Positions 8,242 to 17,712 of a stretch of 64,000 nt of DNA are shown here, in pieces. The DNA is from Bacteroidaceae bacterium (GTDB taxonomy: Bacteria; Bacteroidota; Bacteroidia; Bacteroidales; Bacteroidaceae): positions 1-64,000 of the forward strand of contig JAKSIZ010000005.1 of NCBI GenBank assembly GCA_024398515.1, read 5' to 3'. The stretch's first letter is position 1, and each line of letters begins with the position of its first letter. Made by a program: the position numbers and the translations under genes. The notes under the pieces are model-generated. The model ran no database searches, had not been told where the DNA came from, and was given only the letters and a program-made list of their open reading frames with translations.

Positions 8242-11200
8242 CTATTCTACCGTCAAATCATCGAATATCATTTCGTTTATTCCGTCTCCTGTCAGGCGGA
8301 GTTTATATGTTCCGGCATTGACAAAGTCGCCTGTCGTGATGCTTGTCATCTTGCGCTTTGTTATCTTTTCCTGCGTCTGGAGGAAGGTGATGTCGTCATC
8401 CTTATACACAACTCCATTCTGGTCTGTCAGCACAACATGCAACTTGCGAGGCATCTTCGCGTTGTGATATTTGAACCTCAACGCATAAACCTTTGCTACA
8501 CCAACGGAAAACTCCCATTCCATCGTATGATTTATTTTCTTTCCCTCAACTGTTATTGCACGGTTTGTCTTCGGTGGAAGGAGCGAATCTGGCGTTTTTA
8601 CGAGTATGTCATCATCGAAAGAGGACCATAAGCCCCTCTCTGTCCCCCCAAGGGGGGATGAAGGGTTACCAATCACTCCCCCTTGAGGTAGCTGGGAATG
8701 GGCTTTGTTTTGAAGGTTTGCGTTATCGTTTTTGTTATCGTTTTCCTTTTCATAAACACTTATGGCAATCGCTGAAATGATTGCTTGTCCCGACTTTACT
8801 TTTGGGAAAGATATCTTTATCTCATCGCAGTTGTTGCTGATTTTTACCGTGCGCTTATACACATTTCCATAACCCACTTGCGACCAGATGTCGAGGTTCT
8901 TTATTACTGTGCTGTCGTTTATCGCCACATCAAACAGTCGCCAACCTTCATAGTCGGCGTCATCGAACGTTCCCTTATACCACGGTTCAACAAAGTAAAG
9001 GTCAACCTGATATTCTCCCTTTTCGGCAGGGAAGTGATAATAGAGTTCATGCCTACCGAAACGACTGCGTTGGAAAAGCGGTGAAAGGTTCAAATCGGGG
9101 TTATATGTCTGCGAACATTGATAGGAACTGATGCCTTCAAATCTGTCTCCCCATGAGTGCGAGAAGGTGCTGTCGTCTTGTTGCCAGAGGTTGCCATCGG
9201 CATCGACATAGTCATCGCCACCGCAGTTCAGGCGATAGATTGTAGCGAAACTATCCACGGAATTCCCTGAAACATCGGAATATCCGGAACTTCCGGAGTT
9301 TCCGGAAACTCCACCCGACCTAATAGCATAATAGCAATCCGTCGGTTGATCCCAGATGGTAAACAATCCCTTATAGTTGAATGGCCCAACTTTGTCGATA
9401 CGGCGCAACGCTTCATCTGGCTGACGACGCCCTGGATTGTCGTGACTACAAAGCAACCATTGGAACTGACCACAGATACTATCCTTCGCACTTTCGGCAA
9501 GTCTCATCTTCTTTGTTATCAATTCTGTGAACTTTTCTTCGGTATAACCCTCGCCAGTGTGGTTATTAAGTGTGCGCCATGCACCATATTCTCCGTTGAG
9601 CAACTGCTCTGGCTGCTTCAGTTCCTCGGCATAATTATCTACATCTCCTCCGTATGTGCCGCTCCAATTCTGCACTACATTCCAATCCGTGCCCTCTCCT
9701 CCGTTGCAGGTTGTCACCAATCGTTGCGTGCCACAAGTAGGATCCATCTCGCGAATGATGGCTGTACACTCCTCGGCAAAGTCTTTTGGCAGTGTACTTT
9801 CATTCTGCAAACCCCAAAGAACGAGCGAAGGCGAGTTGCGGCGCTCCTTTACCCATTGGCGCAGATGACGCTTGAAACTCTCGCGGAACTGCGGTGTGTC
9901 GTACCAGATATGCGCTGAGAACTGTGCCCACCAAAGCAACCCGTCCTTGTCAAGCAACTCTTTATAATGCAAATTATGAGGCTGGTGTGCATCGCGGAAA
10001 GCATTGAAACCAGCACTCTCAACCTGATGAATGCGTGTTTCTATCTGCTCATTTGTAAAGGCATGACTTTGTCCGAAGAGGTGTTCGTACTCGCAAGTGC
10101 CGTTGATAAACGTCTTTTTCCCATTCAGATAGAAGCAATTGTCAGTTGCACCGACGCATTTCGGCCATAGCGACGTGCGGAAACCAAACGGAGTGTCGAG
10201 GTTGTCGATGGTCTTGTTGCTACGTTTCAGCAGCGTGTTCACATTATATAAATAAGGATCTTCAAGCGACCAACGGCTGACATTGATTGCTGCAAGGCTT
10301 GCACTTTGCCGTATGATTCGCCTCTCGCCAGGCTTCAAAACTACCGTTTCGGTCAGTCTTACCACCTGCTTTCCACTCTTCTCGCAAAGTTTGTTAATCA
10401 ATGAAATTTCCTCGGTTTCATCGGAATAATTCTTTAATTCGCTTTCAACATATAGCGAGTCGCACGCCGTGTTGCTCCACACGTGAATGCCAAACGGTTC
10501 GATGCGCACTTTGTCGGTCACTTCGAGAGTGACTGGGCGGAAGATGCCAAACGGTTGCGAACCTTCAGAGAAGCCCCATTCGCTGCTGCAACCACCGCAT
10601 ACCCACGGCATATCGGTAATGCCTTCGGGGTGAGAGATGTTTAATACCAACTGGTTTTCAGCCCCTCGGCGCACAAATTTCGTTATATCAACCGTCTCTG
10701 TCGTGCGCCCAATGTCGTATCTGCCAACCTTATTGCCATTGAGGATTACCTCTGCATACGTGCCTACTCCCTCAAATCGGATGAAGTATTCCTTGTCACC
10801 CTTGTCCTCGACAAAGAATTTCTTACGCCAAATCGACTCTCCGTGTAGGTTGCCATGCTCCTTCTGCACGGCTCCGTAGTAGTCATCAAGATTGAAAGGC
10901 ACATCGCAATTTTGTTCGATTCCATCGAAAGATATTGTCCAATTCTCGTTCAGCGATTTCGTAAATCTCTGTCCCGAAGGGTCGGGTTGTGGGAACGAAA
11001 CTTCGCTCTTGCCTATATGTCGGCTCGTAGCCAAGGCTATGCCTCGCTGTCCGGCATTGTTTACTGCGCAGTAGAAGTGATATACAATACCCTCATGCTT
11101 CACTACAAAACTCTTATGGGCAAACATTTCGTCGTATGGTTTCGACGGTATAATCAGGTCATCGCCGTCCCAATCGGTCCAATGTATGAGGTCGCGGCTC

Positions 11201-12186
11201 ACGGCAAAGGTGTTGTAGGCGTTGTATTTGCGCGTAGGATTGTATGCCGAGAAATAGAACATTACGAAGATATCGCCCATGCGAACTATCTGCGCATCGC
11301 CTGTAATGGTGCCATCCGTGTCGTGTGCAAACACCGGATTGCCCTCATAACGCCGCCATTTCTTCATGTCCTTTGACAAGGCTATGCCTATTCGCTCGCC
11401 CTTTGGATGGGTAGAATCCTTGCCGCCAGCGTTGTAGAACATCACAAACGGATAGCCGAAGTACGACTTATCTACCTTATATATGGTGCTTTTGTACTGT
11501 GTGAGTTGTTCCCACCACTGTGCATCCTTGTCGTCGTAACTCATCAGGGGCTTCGGATTGCACGTCCACGGATGTGCCACCGACGCTTTTTCCTTTGTAG
11601 ATGCTACGCCAATACTCAGCGGAGCATTCACTGCTTCGTATCCGGTGCCCGCTCCTCCGATGTAGGTCATCCAATGACGTCCCTTGTAACGCTGCATCCC
11701 GTAGCTGCCACCCCACGTATAATCTATCAGCGACGGGAAGCCTCCACGCTGGTTTTCATCCCATGTCTTCGTCGTGGCGAACTCAAGCACACGCCCAAGT
11801 GTCTGCCAATGCAGCAGGTCATGACTCTTTGCAAGCCACGTCTCGTAGCCTCTGCCGTCCTTTCCTTCCTTGCCATCGTAGCAGACATAAGTCATAAACC
11901 ACTCGTCGCCCTCGCGAAAAACCGTCGGACAGTCGTATTTCTTCTTGTTGTTTTCAGGCGCAATGACAAGCCCGAACTTGTATGGAGTCTTTACTTCCGT
12001 GTAGATTTTCTCCATCTCCTGATGGGTGAAATCGGCTGCGATGATGCTGTTGGTCAGCGCAAGACACGCAATGAGCACCGCAAGTCGAAGGCAAAGATGT
12101 GGGCGAGTAAAATTTTTTGCAGTCGCACTTTGCGCATTATGCAAGTGACTGTGTAGATTATTAGTCAATGAGTATCGTGATAGCAT
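8242..12186 (-). CDS. two-module glycosidase: GH43-like propeller, GH2 beta-galactosidase-like, malectin domain
   Basis: A 1314-residue secreted protein. After an unusual 25-residue extension and a signal peptide (about 28-50), residues 60-398 form a five-bladed propeller of the GH43-like kind, with repeated blade motifs such as HDLLHWQ, SKDMKKW and SRDLIHW. Residues 400-960 are a complete GH2 enzyme: sugar-binding sandwich, Ig domain, and barrel (from about 682) with acid/base E796 in LWGLQNES and nucleophile E866 in LLNGEYGAW. A malectin domain (982-1143) and a C-terminal beta-domain (about 1190-1314) follow. Two linkers are repeat-derived: residues 959-976 (Ser/Gly-rich, from a TTCCGGAA-type repeat) and 1161-1186 (a family-3 repeat read in frame). 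Substrate is uncertain; a beta-galactoside-containing plant polymer is plausible. No earlier Met start lies between the extension and the signal peptide. Confidence 0.85.
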   Translation of the reverse strand: MLSRYSLTNNLHSHLHNAQSATAKNFTRPHLCLRLAVLIACLALTNSIIAADFTHQEMEKIYTEVKTPYKFGLVIAPENNKKKYDCPTVFREGDEWFMTYVCYDGKEGKDGRGYETWLAKSHDLLHWQTLGRVLEFATTKTWDENQRGGFPSLIDYTWGGSYGMQRYKGRHWMTYIGGAGTGYEAVNAPLSIGVASTKEKASVAHPWTCNPKPLMSYDDKDAQWWEQLTQYKSTIYKVDKSYFGYPFVMFYNAGGKDSTHPKGERIGIALSKDMKKWRRYEGNPVFAHDTDGTITGDAQIVRMGDIFVMFYFSAYNPTRKYNAYNTFAVSRDLIHWTDWDGDDLIIPSKPYDEMFAHKSFVVKHEGIVYHFYCAVNNAGQRGIALATSRHIGKSEVSFPQPDPSGQRFTKSLNENWTISFDGIEQNCDVPFNLDDYYGAVQKEHGNLHGESIWRKKFFVEDKGDKEYFIRFEGVGTYAEVILNGNKVGRYDIGRTTETVDITKFVRRGAENQLVLNISHPEGITDMPWVCGGCSSEWGFSEGSQPFGIFRPVTLEVTDKVRIEPFGIHVWSNTACDSLYVESELKNYSDETEEISLINKLCEKSGKQVVRLTETVVLKPGERRIIRQSASLAAINVSRWSLEDPYLYNVNTLLKRSNKTIDNLDTPFGFRTSLWPKCVGATDNCFYLNGKKTFINGTCEYEHLFGQSHAFTNEQIETRIHQVESAGFNAFRDAHQPHNLHYKELLDKDGLLWWAQFSAHIWYDTPQFRESFKRHLRQWVKERRNSPSLVLWGLQNESTLPKDFAEECTAIIREMDPTCGTQRLVTTCNGGEGTDWNVVQNWSGTYGGDVDNYAEELKQPEQLLNGEYGAWRTLNNHTGEGYTEEKFTELITKKMRLAESAKDSICGQFQWLLCSHDNPGRRQPDEALRRIDKVGPFNYKGLFTIWDQPTDCYYAIRSGGVSGNSGSSGYSDVSGNSVDSFATIYRLNCGGDDYVDADGNLWQQDDSTFSHSWGDRFEGISSYQCSQTYNPDLNLSPLFQRSRFGRHELYYHFPAEKGEYQVDLYFVEPWYKGTFDDADYEGWRLFDVAINDSTVIKNLDIWSQVGYGNVYKRTVKISNNCDEIKISFPKVKSGQAIISAIAISVYEKENDNKNDNANLQNKAHSQLPQGGVIGNPSSPLGGTERGLWSSFDDDILVKTPDSLLPPKTNRAITVEGKKINHTMEWEFSVGVAKVYALRFKYHNAKMPRKLHVVLTDQNGVVYKDDDITFLQTQEKITKRKMTSITTGDFVNAGTYKLRLTGDGINEMIFDDLTVE
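8631..8704. repeat. family-3 GC repeat inserted in a coding sequence
   Basis: A 74-bp copy with the inner palindrome TCCCCCCAAGGGGGGA, flanked by AGCCCCTC and a decayed GGGCT end. It lies wholly inside the GH2-fusion gene and is translated as a Pro/Gly-rich linker between the malectin and last domains. The frame is kept. Confidence 0.75.
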
Positions 12187-12217
12187 AGTTTTTAGTCCTT
12201 TTTTGCAATTCAGGGTG

Positions 12218-12249
12218 TAAAATTAAAATATTAAATTTGAATAATCAAA
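12218..12249 (-). promoter_or_regulatory. probable promoter of the GH2-fusion gene
   Basis: On the minus strand TTTG (12249-12246), 20 bp, TAATTTTA (12225-12218), one mismatch from TAnnTTTG. The start codon at 12186 is about 30 bp downstream. Confidence 0.5.
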
Positions 12250-12507
12250 CTTCGGAGTATATTTTTATGAAAAATTATGTTTCTGCAATTTCTGACAAGC
12301 CAAAATTCATTATTGCGAATATCATTTATAACACGAATAAAACGAATAAGGAAAGCCTGCCGCTTCGTTATTATTTGTAAACCATTCGTAAAAGTCGTCA
12401 GTATCTGAAAGATACTTTGAGGGCTTTGTATTCGTGTTTATATACATTGGAAACGGCAGATAAAGCGGTAGAAATGATGGGGGTGAACGATAGGCTCTAC
12501 AAGGGTG

Positions 12508-12602
12508 TCTGTTGGGGGCGAAAAAAAGTTGTACAACTTTCGCGCGAAAGTTGTACAACATTCAGTTGAAAGTTGTACAACTTTTTTCCGAGTTAAGCGT
12601 TC
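12508..12602 (+). repeat. triple-palindrome element B (class AAAGTTGTACAACTTT)
   Basis: Three 16-bp palindromes at 12525-12540, 12547-12562 (last arm ACATT instead of ACTTT) and 12569-12584 with 6-nt linkers CGCGCG and CAGTTG. The flanks are TCTGTTGGGGGCG and GAGTTAAGCGTTC. It lies in the 552-bp divergent gap between the GH2-fusion and GH97 genes; apart from the promoter at 12218-12249 I see nothing else there. Element D (36207-36300) is the same class in the opposite orientation. Confidence 0.9.
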
Positions 12603-12738
12603 GTTCTGAAAAAGCCATAAGTTCGTACCAAATAAATAATACGCCCGCACCACAAGATTATATGCAAGAAGTGCGTTATTTTGAGTAAGTAAATGTTTCC
12701 GGCAATTCGTATTTAACGATAAAATATACATTATTTAT

Positions 12739-14634
12739 ATGGAAAATCAAATCATCAACATTGGAAAGCGACTGCTTGCAGTGTGTGCAGTTGTTGCAAT
12801 AAGCCTTTGCTGTAAGGCGCAGAGCGTAAGTTCACCCGACGGGAAACTGGTGTTCAACTACTCAAACATGTCGTACAATATCACGTACGACGGAAAGACC
12901 GTAATCGAGCAATCTGCCCTTGGCGTTGAGATAGAAAACAAACTCCTGGAACGTGCCTTGGCAGTGCCAAACGAAGATATTGCCCATTGGTGTGATAACC
13001 TCAGACAGACATCTGTTGACATGGGCAGCAACGATGAGACTTGGACACCGCCATACGGCGAATGGAACAGCATACGCGACCATTACAACAGCATGACCAT
13101 TCACTTTATGAAGGGCAATCAGGAGAAGCTCTCCGACGAGACTTACGACAAGAACCGCTTCTACTTTATGAACTTGGAGGTGCGAGCCTATAACGAGGGC
13201 ATTGCGTTCCGATACACATTCCCAGAGACAAGCAATGGCTTGTTCATACATCTCACAGACGAGGTCAGCGAGTTCCGTTTCGCTCCTGGTGCCGAAGCAT
13301 TATGCTGCAGTTGGGCACAGGGACCTTACACCTGGCAGCCGTTGAACAATTGGACAGATCAGGCAGAACGCCCATTGACGCTGAGACTTGCAAACGGTCT
13401 GGCAGTTTCGTTGCTTGAAGGTGGGCTCGTTGACTATGCGCGCACAAAGTTTTGCCTAAAGGCTGAGAACGTGGTTAAGGCAAAACCATACTCGTCAGTT
13501 GACTTCATGACGCCATATTCTACGTCGTGGCGCGTTGTGATGGTGGGCGAAAAGTTCATAGACTTATGCAATCATGACTATATGATACTTAACCTCAACG
13601 AGAAGCAAAAGATAGACGACACGTCGTGGATTCGCCCAGGAAAGATGTTCAGAAGCAATCTCGACAAGAAATCACTGTTTGCATCGATAGACTTTGCCGC
13701 TGAACGACACTTCCAATATGTGCATCTCGATGCAGGTTGGTACGGTTCGGAAAGGAAGATGGAGAGTTCTGCGTTGCGTGTTGACCCGTCGCGCGACTTC
13801 ACTATACCTGAGATTGTGGAGTATGCAAAGCAAAAAGGTCTTGGAGTTTTCCTCTATGTCAACCAGCGTGCATTGTATCAGGAACTCGACAGTATTGCTC
13901 CGTTATTTGAAAAATGGGGCGTGAAAGGCATCAAGTTTGGCTTTGTTCAGGTGGGCAACCAGCAGTGGACAACGTGGCTGCATTATGCCGTTCGCAAGTG
14001 TGCAGAGCATCATCTGATGGTAGATATACACGACGAATACCGCCCTACAGGCTATAGTCGCACCTATCCAAACCTGATGACTGCCGAAGGAATACGCGGC
14101 AATGAAGAGATGCCCGACGCTACTCATAACGTCACATTGCCGTTCACTCGCTTCCTTTGTGGCCCTGCTGACTACACGTTGTGCTATTTCAGCAATAGGG
14201 TAAAATGCACAAAGGCGCATCAGCTTGCCATGGCTGCAGTATATTACAGCCCGTTAACCTGGATGTTCTGGTACGACAAACCAGAGTTTTACAAAGGTGA
14301 AAAGGAGATAGAATTCTGGGAGAAGATACCTACGACGTTCGACGATACGCGTGTGCTTCAGGGCAATCCTGGCGAATACATTGTGACGGCACGAAGAAGT
14401 GGAGGCGACTGGTTTGTCGGTGCAATGACTAATAATGATGCCCGTACAGTGACACTGCCGTTGGATTTTCTTGAGAAAGGGAAGAAATACACGGCTCACA
14501 TCTACGAAGACGACCCGTCGCTTGGCACGAGGACAAACGTAAAAATATCGATTAAATCGGTAAAAAATAAGAAAACCATAACGCTAAACCTCCAAAAGAG
14601 TGGCGGCGCCGCCCTATGGTTTGAGGAGCAATGA
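12739..14634 (+). CDS. GH97 family glycosidase (alpha-glucosidase/alpha-galactosidase type)
   Basis: A 631-residue secreted GH97 enzyme with signal peptide (residues 1-27, ending CKAQ). It has the family order: N-terminal beta-sandwich (about 30-290), catalytic barrel (300-540) and C-terminal beta-domain. Landmarks are QYVHLDAGWYG (326-336), GVKGIKFGF (394-402), DIHDEYRPTG (430-439) and TAEGIRGNEE (448-457). In retaining GH97 enzymes an Asp nucleophile sits where this protein has Gly401 (KFGF), so it resembles the inverting, SusB-like branch; the two downstream Glu-rich loops would then supply base and acid. No susC/susD or other sus genes lie nearby. The gene is divergent from the GH2 fusion. 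Confidence 0.9.
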   Translation: MENQIINIGKRLLAVCAVVAISLCCKAQSVSSPDGKLVFNYSNMSYNITYDGKTVIEQSALGVEIENKLLERALAVPNEDIAHWCDNLRQTSVDMGSNDETWTPPYGEWNSIRDHYNSMTIHFMKGNQEKLSDETYDKNRFYFMNLEVRAYNEGIAFRYTFPETSNGLFIHLTDEVSEFRFAPGAEALCCSWAQGPYTWQPLNNWTDQAERPLTLRLANGLAVSLLEGGLVDYARTKFCLKAENVVKAKPYSSVDFMTPYSTSWRVVMVGEKFIDLCNHDYMILNLNEKQKIDDTSWIRPGKMFRSNLDKKSLFASIDFAAERHFQYVHLDAGWYGSERKMESSALRVDPSRDFTIPEIVEYAKQKGLGVFLYVNQRALYQELDSIAPLFEKWGVKGIKFGFVQVGNQQWTTWLHYAVRKCAEHHLMVDIHDEYRPTGYSRTYPNLMTAEGIRGNEEMPDATHNVTLPFTRFLCGPADYTLCYFSNRVKCTKAHQLAMAAVYYSPLTWMFWYDKPEFYKGEKEIEFWEKIPTTFDDTRVLQGNPGEYIVTARRSGGDWFVGAMTNNDARTVTLPLDFLEKGKKYTAHIYEDDPSLGTRTNVKISIKSVKNKKTITLNLQKSGGAALWFEEQ

Positions 14635-14748
14635 AGCCCCCTCCATGCTCCAAACCTCACCCCCACCACTACCAAGGAAGCGAGAACTGACAGACAATCT
14701 TCATCCTCATTTGGGTAAAAGAGAGGACTTTGAATAACAATAATTGAA

Positions 14749-17547
14749 ATGAAAATGAAAAGAATTGCCCTCGCATTGCTTGTCACATTGCTGTTCAGTA
14801 TGATGAAAGCCCAACCCCCAAGGACAGGATGTTTTTGGGAATGGATGAATGGAAACATATCCAAGGAAGGTATAACTAAAGACCTTGAATATATGAAAGC
14901 TGCTGGTATTGAGTCAGCTTTCATTTTTGATGCATGGGTTGGAGTAAAACGTGGTCCAGTAGATTATGGGACAAAGGAATGGATAGAAGCAGTGAAGTTC
15001 GCCTGCTCAGAAGCAAAACGATTAGGAATTACATTAGGTATTCATAATTCTCCTGGCTACTCTGCAATGGGAGGCCCGTGGATTACTCCTGAAGAATCAA
15101 TGAAACAACTGACATGGAGTGTTTCCGATAAGAAGAATCCACCTGTTCCTGACCATAAATATGGTTTTTACAAAGACATAAAAACATTTACTATCAATTC
15201 AGCGGATGAGATGCAGGACGTATCAGTCCATCTTGAGAAAGGCGAGTCGTATGTTGTAAAGTTAGTCAAGAAAAAGCCCCTTATAGGTCTCAACTTATGG
15301 CGAGGAGAGAGGGAAACTCCAAATGATCCGTTTGACGGTCCGAGAGACTATGCGCCAATTTTGAAGGTAGAGACAAGCATCGACCAGAAAGAATGGAAGG
15401 AGATAGGGAAAGCTTCTGGCGTTGCATTGAAGGCAAGAGACATCCCTATTCATTTTGACTGTGAGCCAAATGAATGCCAATATATCAGACTGACGAGCAA
15501 TCGCAGCACAAATCTTAAAAGGATAGAAATACTTACATCATTCGGTTCTGGTAAAGCGTACCGTAGAGTGGGATACACTACAAACGGACAGACGGTGACT
15601 GCTGCAAGTGAAGCCGGTATAGGTCTTGAAGTTGATAAGTTGTCAAGAAAAGGTGTTGAAGCACATTTCGAAAAATTCCTGAAGCCATTGTTGGAAGAGT
15701 TGAAACCTTATTGCGGCACCACCCTTACGCATATTTTTATCGATAGTTGGGAAGCAGGAGGTCAGGACTGGACTGAATCGCTTGGAGTAGATTATCTTGT
15801 CAACGGGCCAGGGAAGGATTTCGTCAATGGATCAATTTATAAGAACAATTCTGTAAAACAGAAACTGTTCATGCAAGAGTTTGTCGTACCTTTCAAGGAG
15901 ATGATTGCAGAATATGGCTTAAAACTTGCAGGAGAACCTTACGGCAATGGGGATTTTGACCGTAAGGAATATGGCTATGCGTTTGATTTGCCAATGAGCG
16001 AGTATTGGGCACGTTGCCATTATGGTTCGATAGAAAGACCAAGATTCGTGTCGCGTTACGCACATTCCGCTGGCAGAGAAGTTATCGGATGTGAAAGTTT
16101 CACTGCCTATCCTGGTGATGCAGACATTCCTGCCACTCTTGAAAGTTTTAAGAAAGAAGTTGACTTAGTGTGTGATGCTGGAGTTAATTACTTCGTCTTC
16201 CACTGCGTTGCGCATCAGAACAATGATTCCAACCCTATAACTATGGGACCATTTGGTACACGTTTCGATCGTCTTCACGCAAATACAGACAGTGTAAGAG
16301 TATTGACAGATTATATCCGCAAAAGGATAGAAATACAGAAGAAAAGAGTAGAGTTTGATTTTTTCTTTGGAGAGGAAGGCTCACGTTCATATATCCGATT
16401 ACCTCGTGGATGTAAGGAAGTAAAGGCAATACTGTATTGCCATCAGAATATGACTGAAGAGGTGCTGTTCCGGAGCAAATTGTTCACTGAGAAGATGGAC
16501 AGTATGGGCATCGCAATGGCATTTATCCAGAGAGGTTCTCAGAACTGGGATGTCAGTGTAAAAGATGAAAACGGGCTCACTTGCCAGGATAGGTTCGAGA
16601 ATATCATAAGGAGGTTTGCAGAAGGAACGGAGCATCCTGAGCTTACAATGGCGAAGATAATCCCATTTGGACATTCAGCTCAAGCTACATTCCCTTGGAA
16701 TTTCGCAGCGTGGAACTCTGAAAGGACATTATGCATTATCTCTTATCATGGCGATGCTCCTCGCACTAACCTGTGTGGTTATGGACGAGCAAATGTGGAA
16801 TGGGGACGCACGAGAAATATTGATAAGATACCCGCTCTCATGATAGAAGGCGAATACGAGTGGTGGGAGGCAAGAGTAAACCCAGCATTGGCGTTCAGAA
16901 TGCACTATCCTGATAGTCGTATCTCTTTCCTATGTGATGCGGAAAAAGGACATTTTGATATGTCAGAAGAGACTCAAGCATATATGGCAAAGTTCATAGA
17001 GAAAGCATTACACTATACACCTGTTTCAACCGTCTCTCCTGATGGTGACAAGCAGTTCATCGCAGAGCCTTTAGACGGAGTTTATTACTCTCGTTGGCGT
17101 GCAGATGGGAAAGAGACTGACGACATCCATGACTGTTTTTGGTACTTTGATGATGAGATGGTCAATCTCACAAAGGCCAGATACAAAAGAAGCTTGGGAA
17201 AGAAGATGCAATACGTGTCGGCAAAGATTAATGGGAAACTGGTAGAGTATAATCCAATGAATCATGTGAAGATAAACATCAAATGTGACAAAAACGAATT
17301 TACTCTCGAACCAGTTTATGTGGATGAAAGCAGAATGAATGAAGTAAAGGAACATGCTGCAGCCAAGCCCCGCATCGTCCTAATATCTGGTCCAGCCATT
17401 CAGATTGGAGAATATACATTCAGAATAGATCCTGACTATTTCGGGAATGATCCTCTTCGCCAGTGGTCTGGCATAACTCTTTGTGTTGAGGCCGATGGTG
17501 ATGATGAATATAAGGCAGCGGTACAAGAAATTAATGTAAAAAGATAA
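14749..17547 (+). CDS. GH106-like rhamnosidase barrel fused to an alpha/beta-hydrolase esterase
   Basis: A 932-residue secreted protein (signal peptide 1-21). Residues 25-520 match the start and barrel of GH106 alpha-L-rhamnosidases: WEWMNGNISKEGITKDLEYM (residues 30-49) and the IFIDSWEAGGQDWTE motif around 330. Instead of the long beta-rich tail expected in GH106, residues about 545-760 form an alpha/beta hydrolase with nucleophile elbow GH-S643-AQ and probable catalytic His735 (KGHFD). The last 170 residues are a beta-type region I cannot name. The combination suggests removal of both rhamnose and an ester from one pectic substrate (rhamnogalacturonan), an inference supported by the CE8 and GH51 genes nearby. 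Starts 114 bp after the GH97 gene. Confidence 0.75.
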   Translation: MKMKRIALALLVTLLFSMMKAQPPRTGCFWEWMNGNISKEGITKDLEYMKAAGIESAFIFDAWVGVKRGPVDYGTKEWIEAVKFACSEAKRLGITLGIHNSPGYSAMGGPWITPEESMKQLTWSVSDKKNPPVPDHKYGFYKDIKTFTINSADEMQDVSVHLEKGESYVVKLVKKKPLIGLNLWRGERETPNDPFDGPRDYAPILKVETSIDQKEWKEIGKASGVALKARDIPIHFDCEPNECQYIRLTSNRSTNLKRIEILTSFGSGKAYRRVGYTTNGQTVTAASEAGIGLEVDKLSRKGVEAHFEKFLKPLLEELKPYCGTTLTHIFIDSWEAGGQDWTESLGVDYLVNGPGKDFVNGSIYKNNSVKQKLFMQEFVVPFKEMIAEYGLKLAGEPYGNGDFDRKEYGYAFDLPMSEYWARCHYGSIERPRFVSRYAHSAGREVIGCESFTAYPGDADIPATLESFKKEVDLVCDAGVNYFVFHCVAHQNNDSNPITMGPFGTRFDRLHANTDSVRVLTDYIRKRIEIQKKRVEFDFFFGEEGSRSYIRLPRGCKEVKAILYCHQNMTEEVLFRSKLFTEKMDSMGIAMAFIQRGSQNWDVSVKDENGLTCQDRFENIIRRFAEGTEHPELTMAKIIPFGHSAQATFPWNFAAWNSERTLCIISYHGDAPRTNLCGYGRANVEWGRTRNIDKIPALMIEGEYEWWEARVNPALAFRMHYPDSRISFLCDAEKGHFDMSEETQAYMAKFIEKALHYTPVSTVSPDGDKQFIAEPLDGVYYSRWRADGKETDDIHDCFWYFDDEMVNLTKARYKRSLGKKMQYVSAKINGKLVEYNPMNHVKINIKCDKNEFTLEPVYVDESRMNEVKEHAAAKPRIVLISGPAIQIGEYTFRIDPDYFGNDPLRQWSGITLCVEADGDDEYKAAVQEINVKR

Positions 17548-17712
17548 TTCAACCCCAATCGCTCATTAGCGTTATGATGATAATAGGTTTGGGGTGTTTC
17601 GTATATGACTTCGCGACATGAATATAAGGTTTTCAAGACTTCTTAGTGTAAATAAACTAATGACAGATTTGGAATAATTGTATTAGCTAAAATCTTAATT
17701 TGCCCAAATTTA

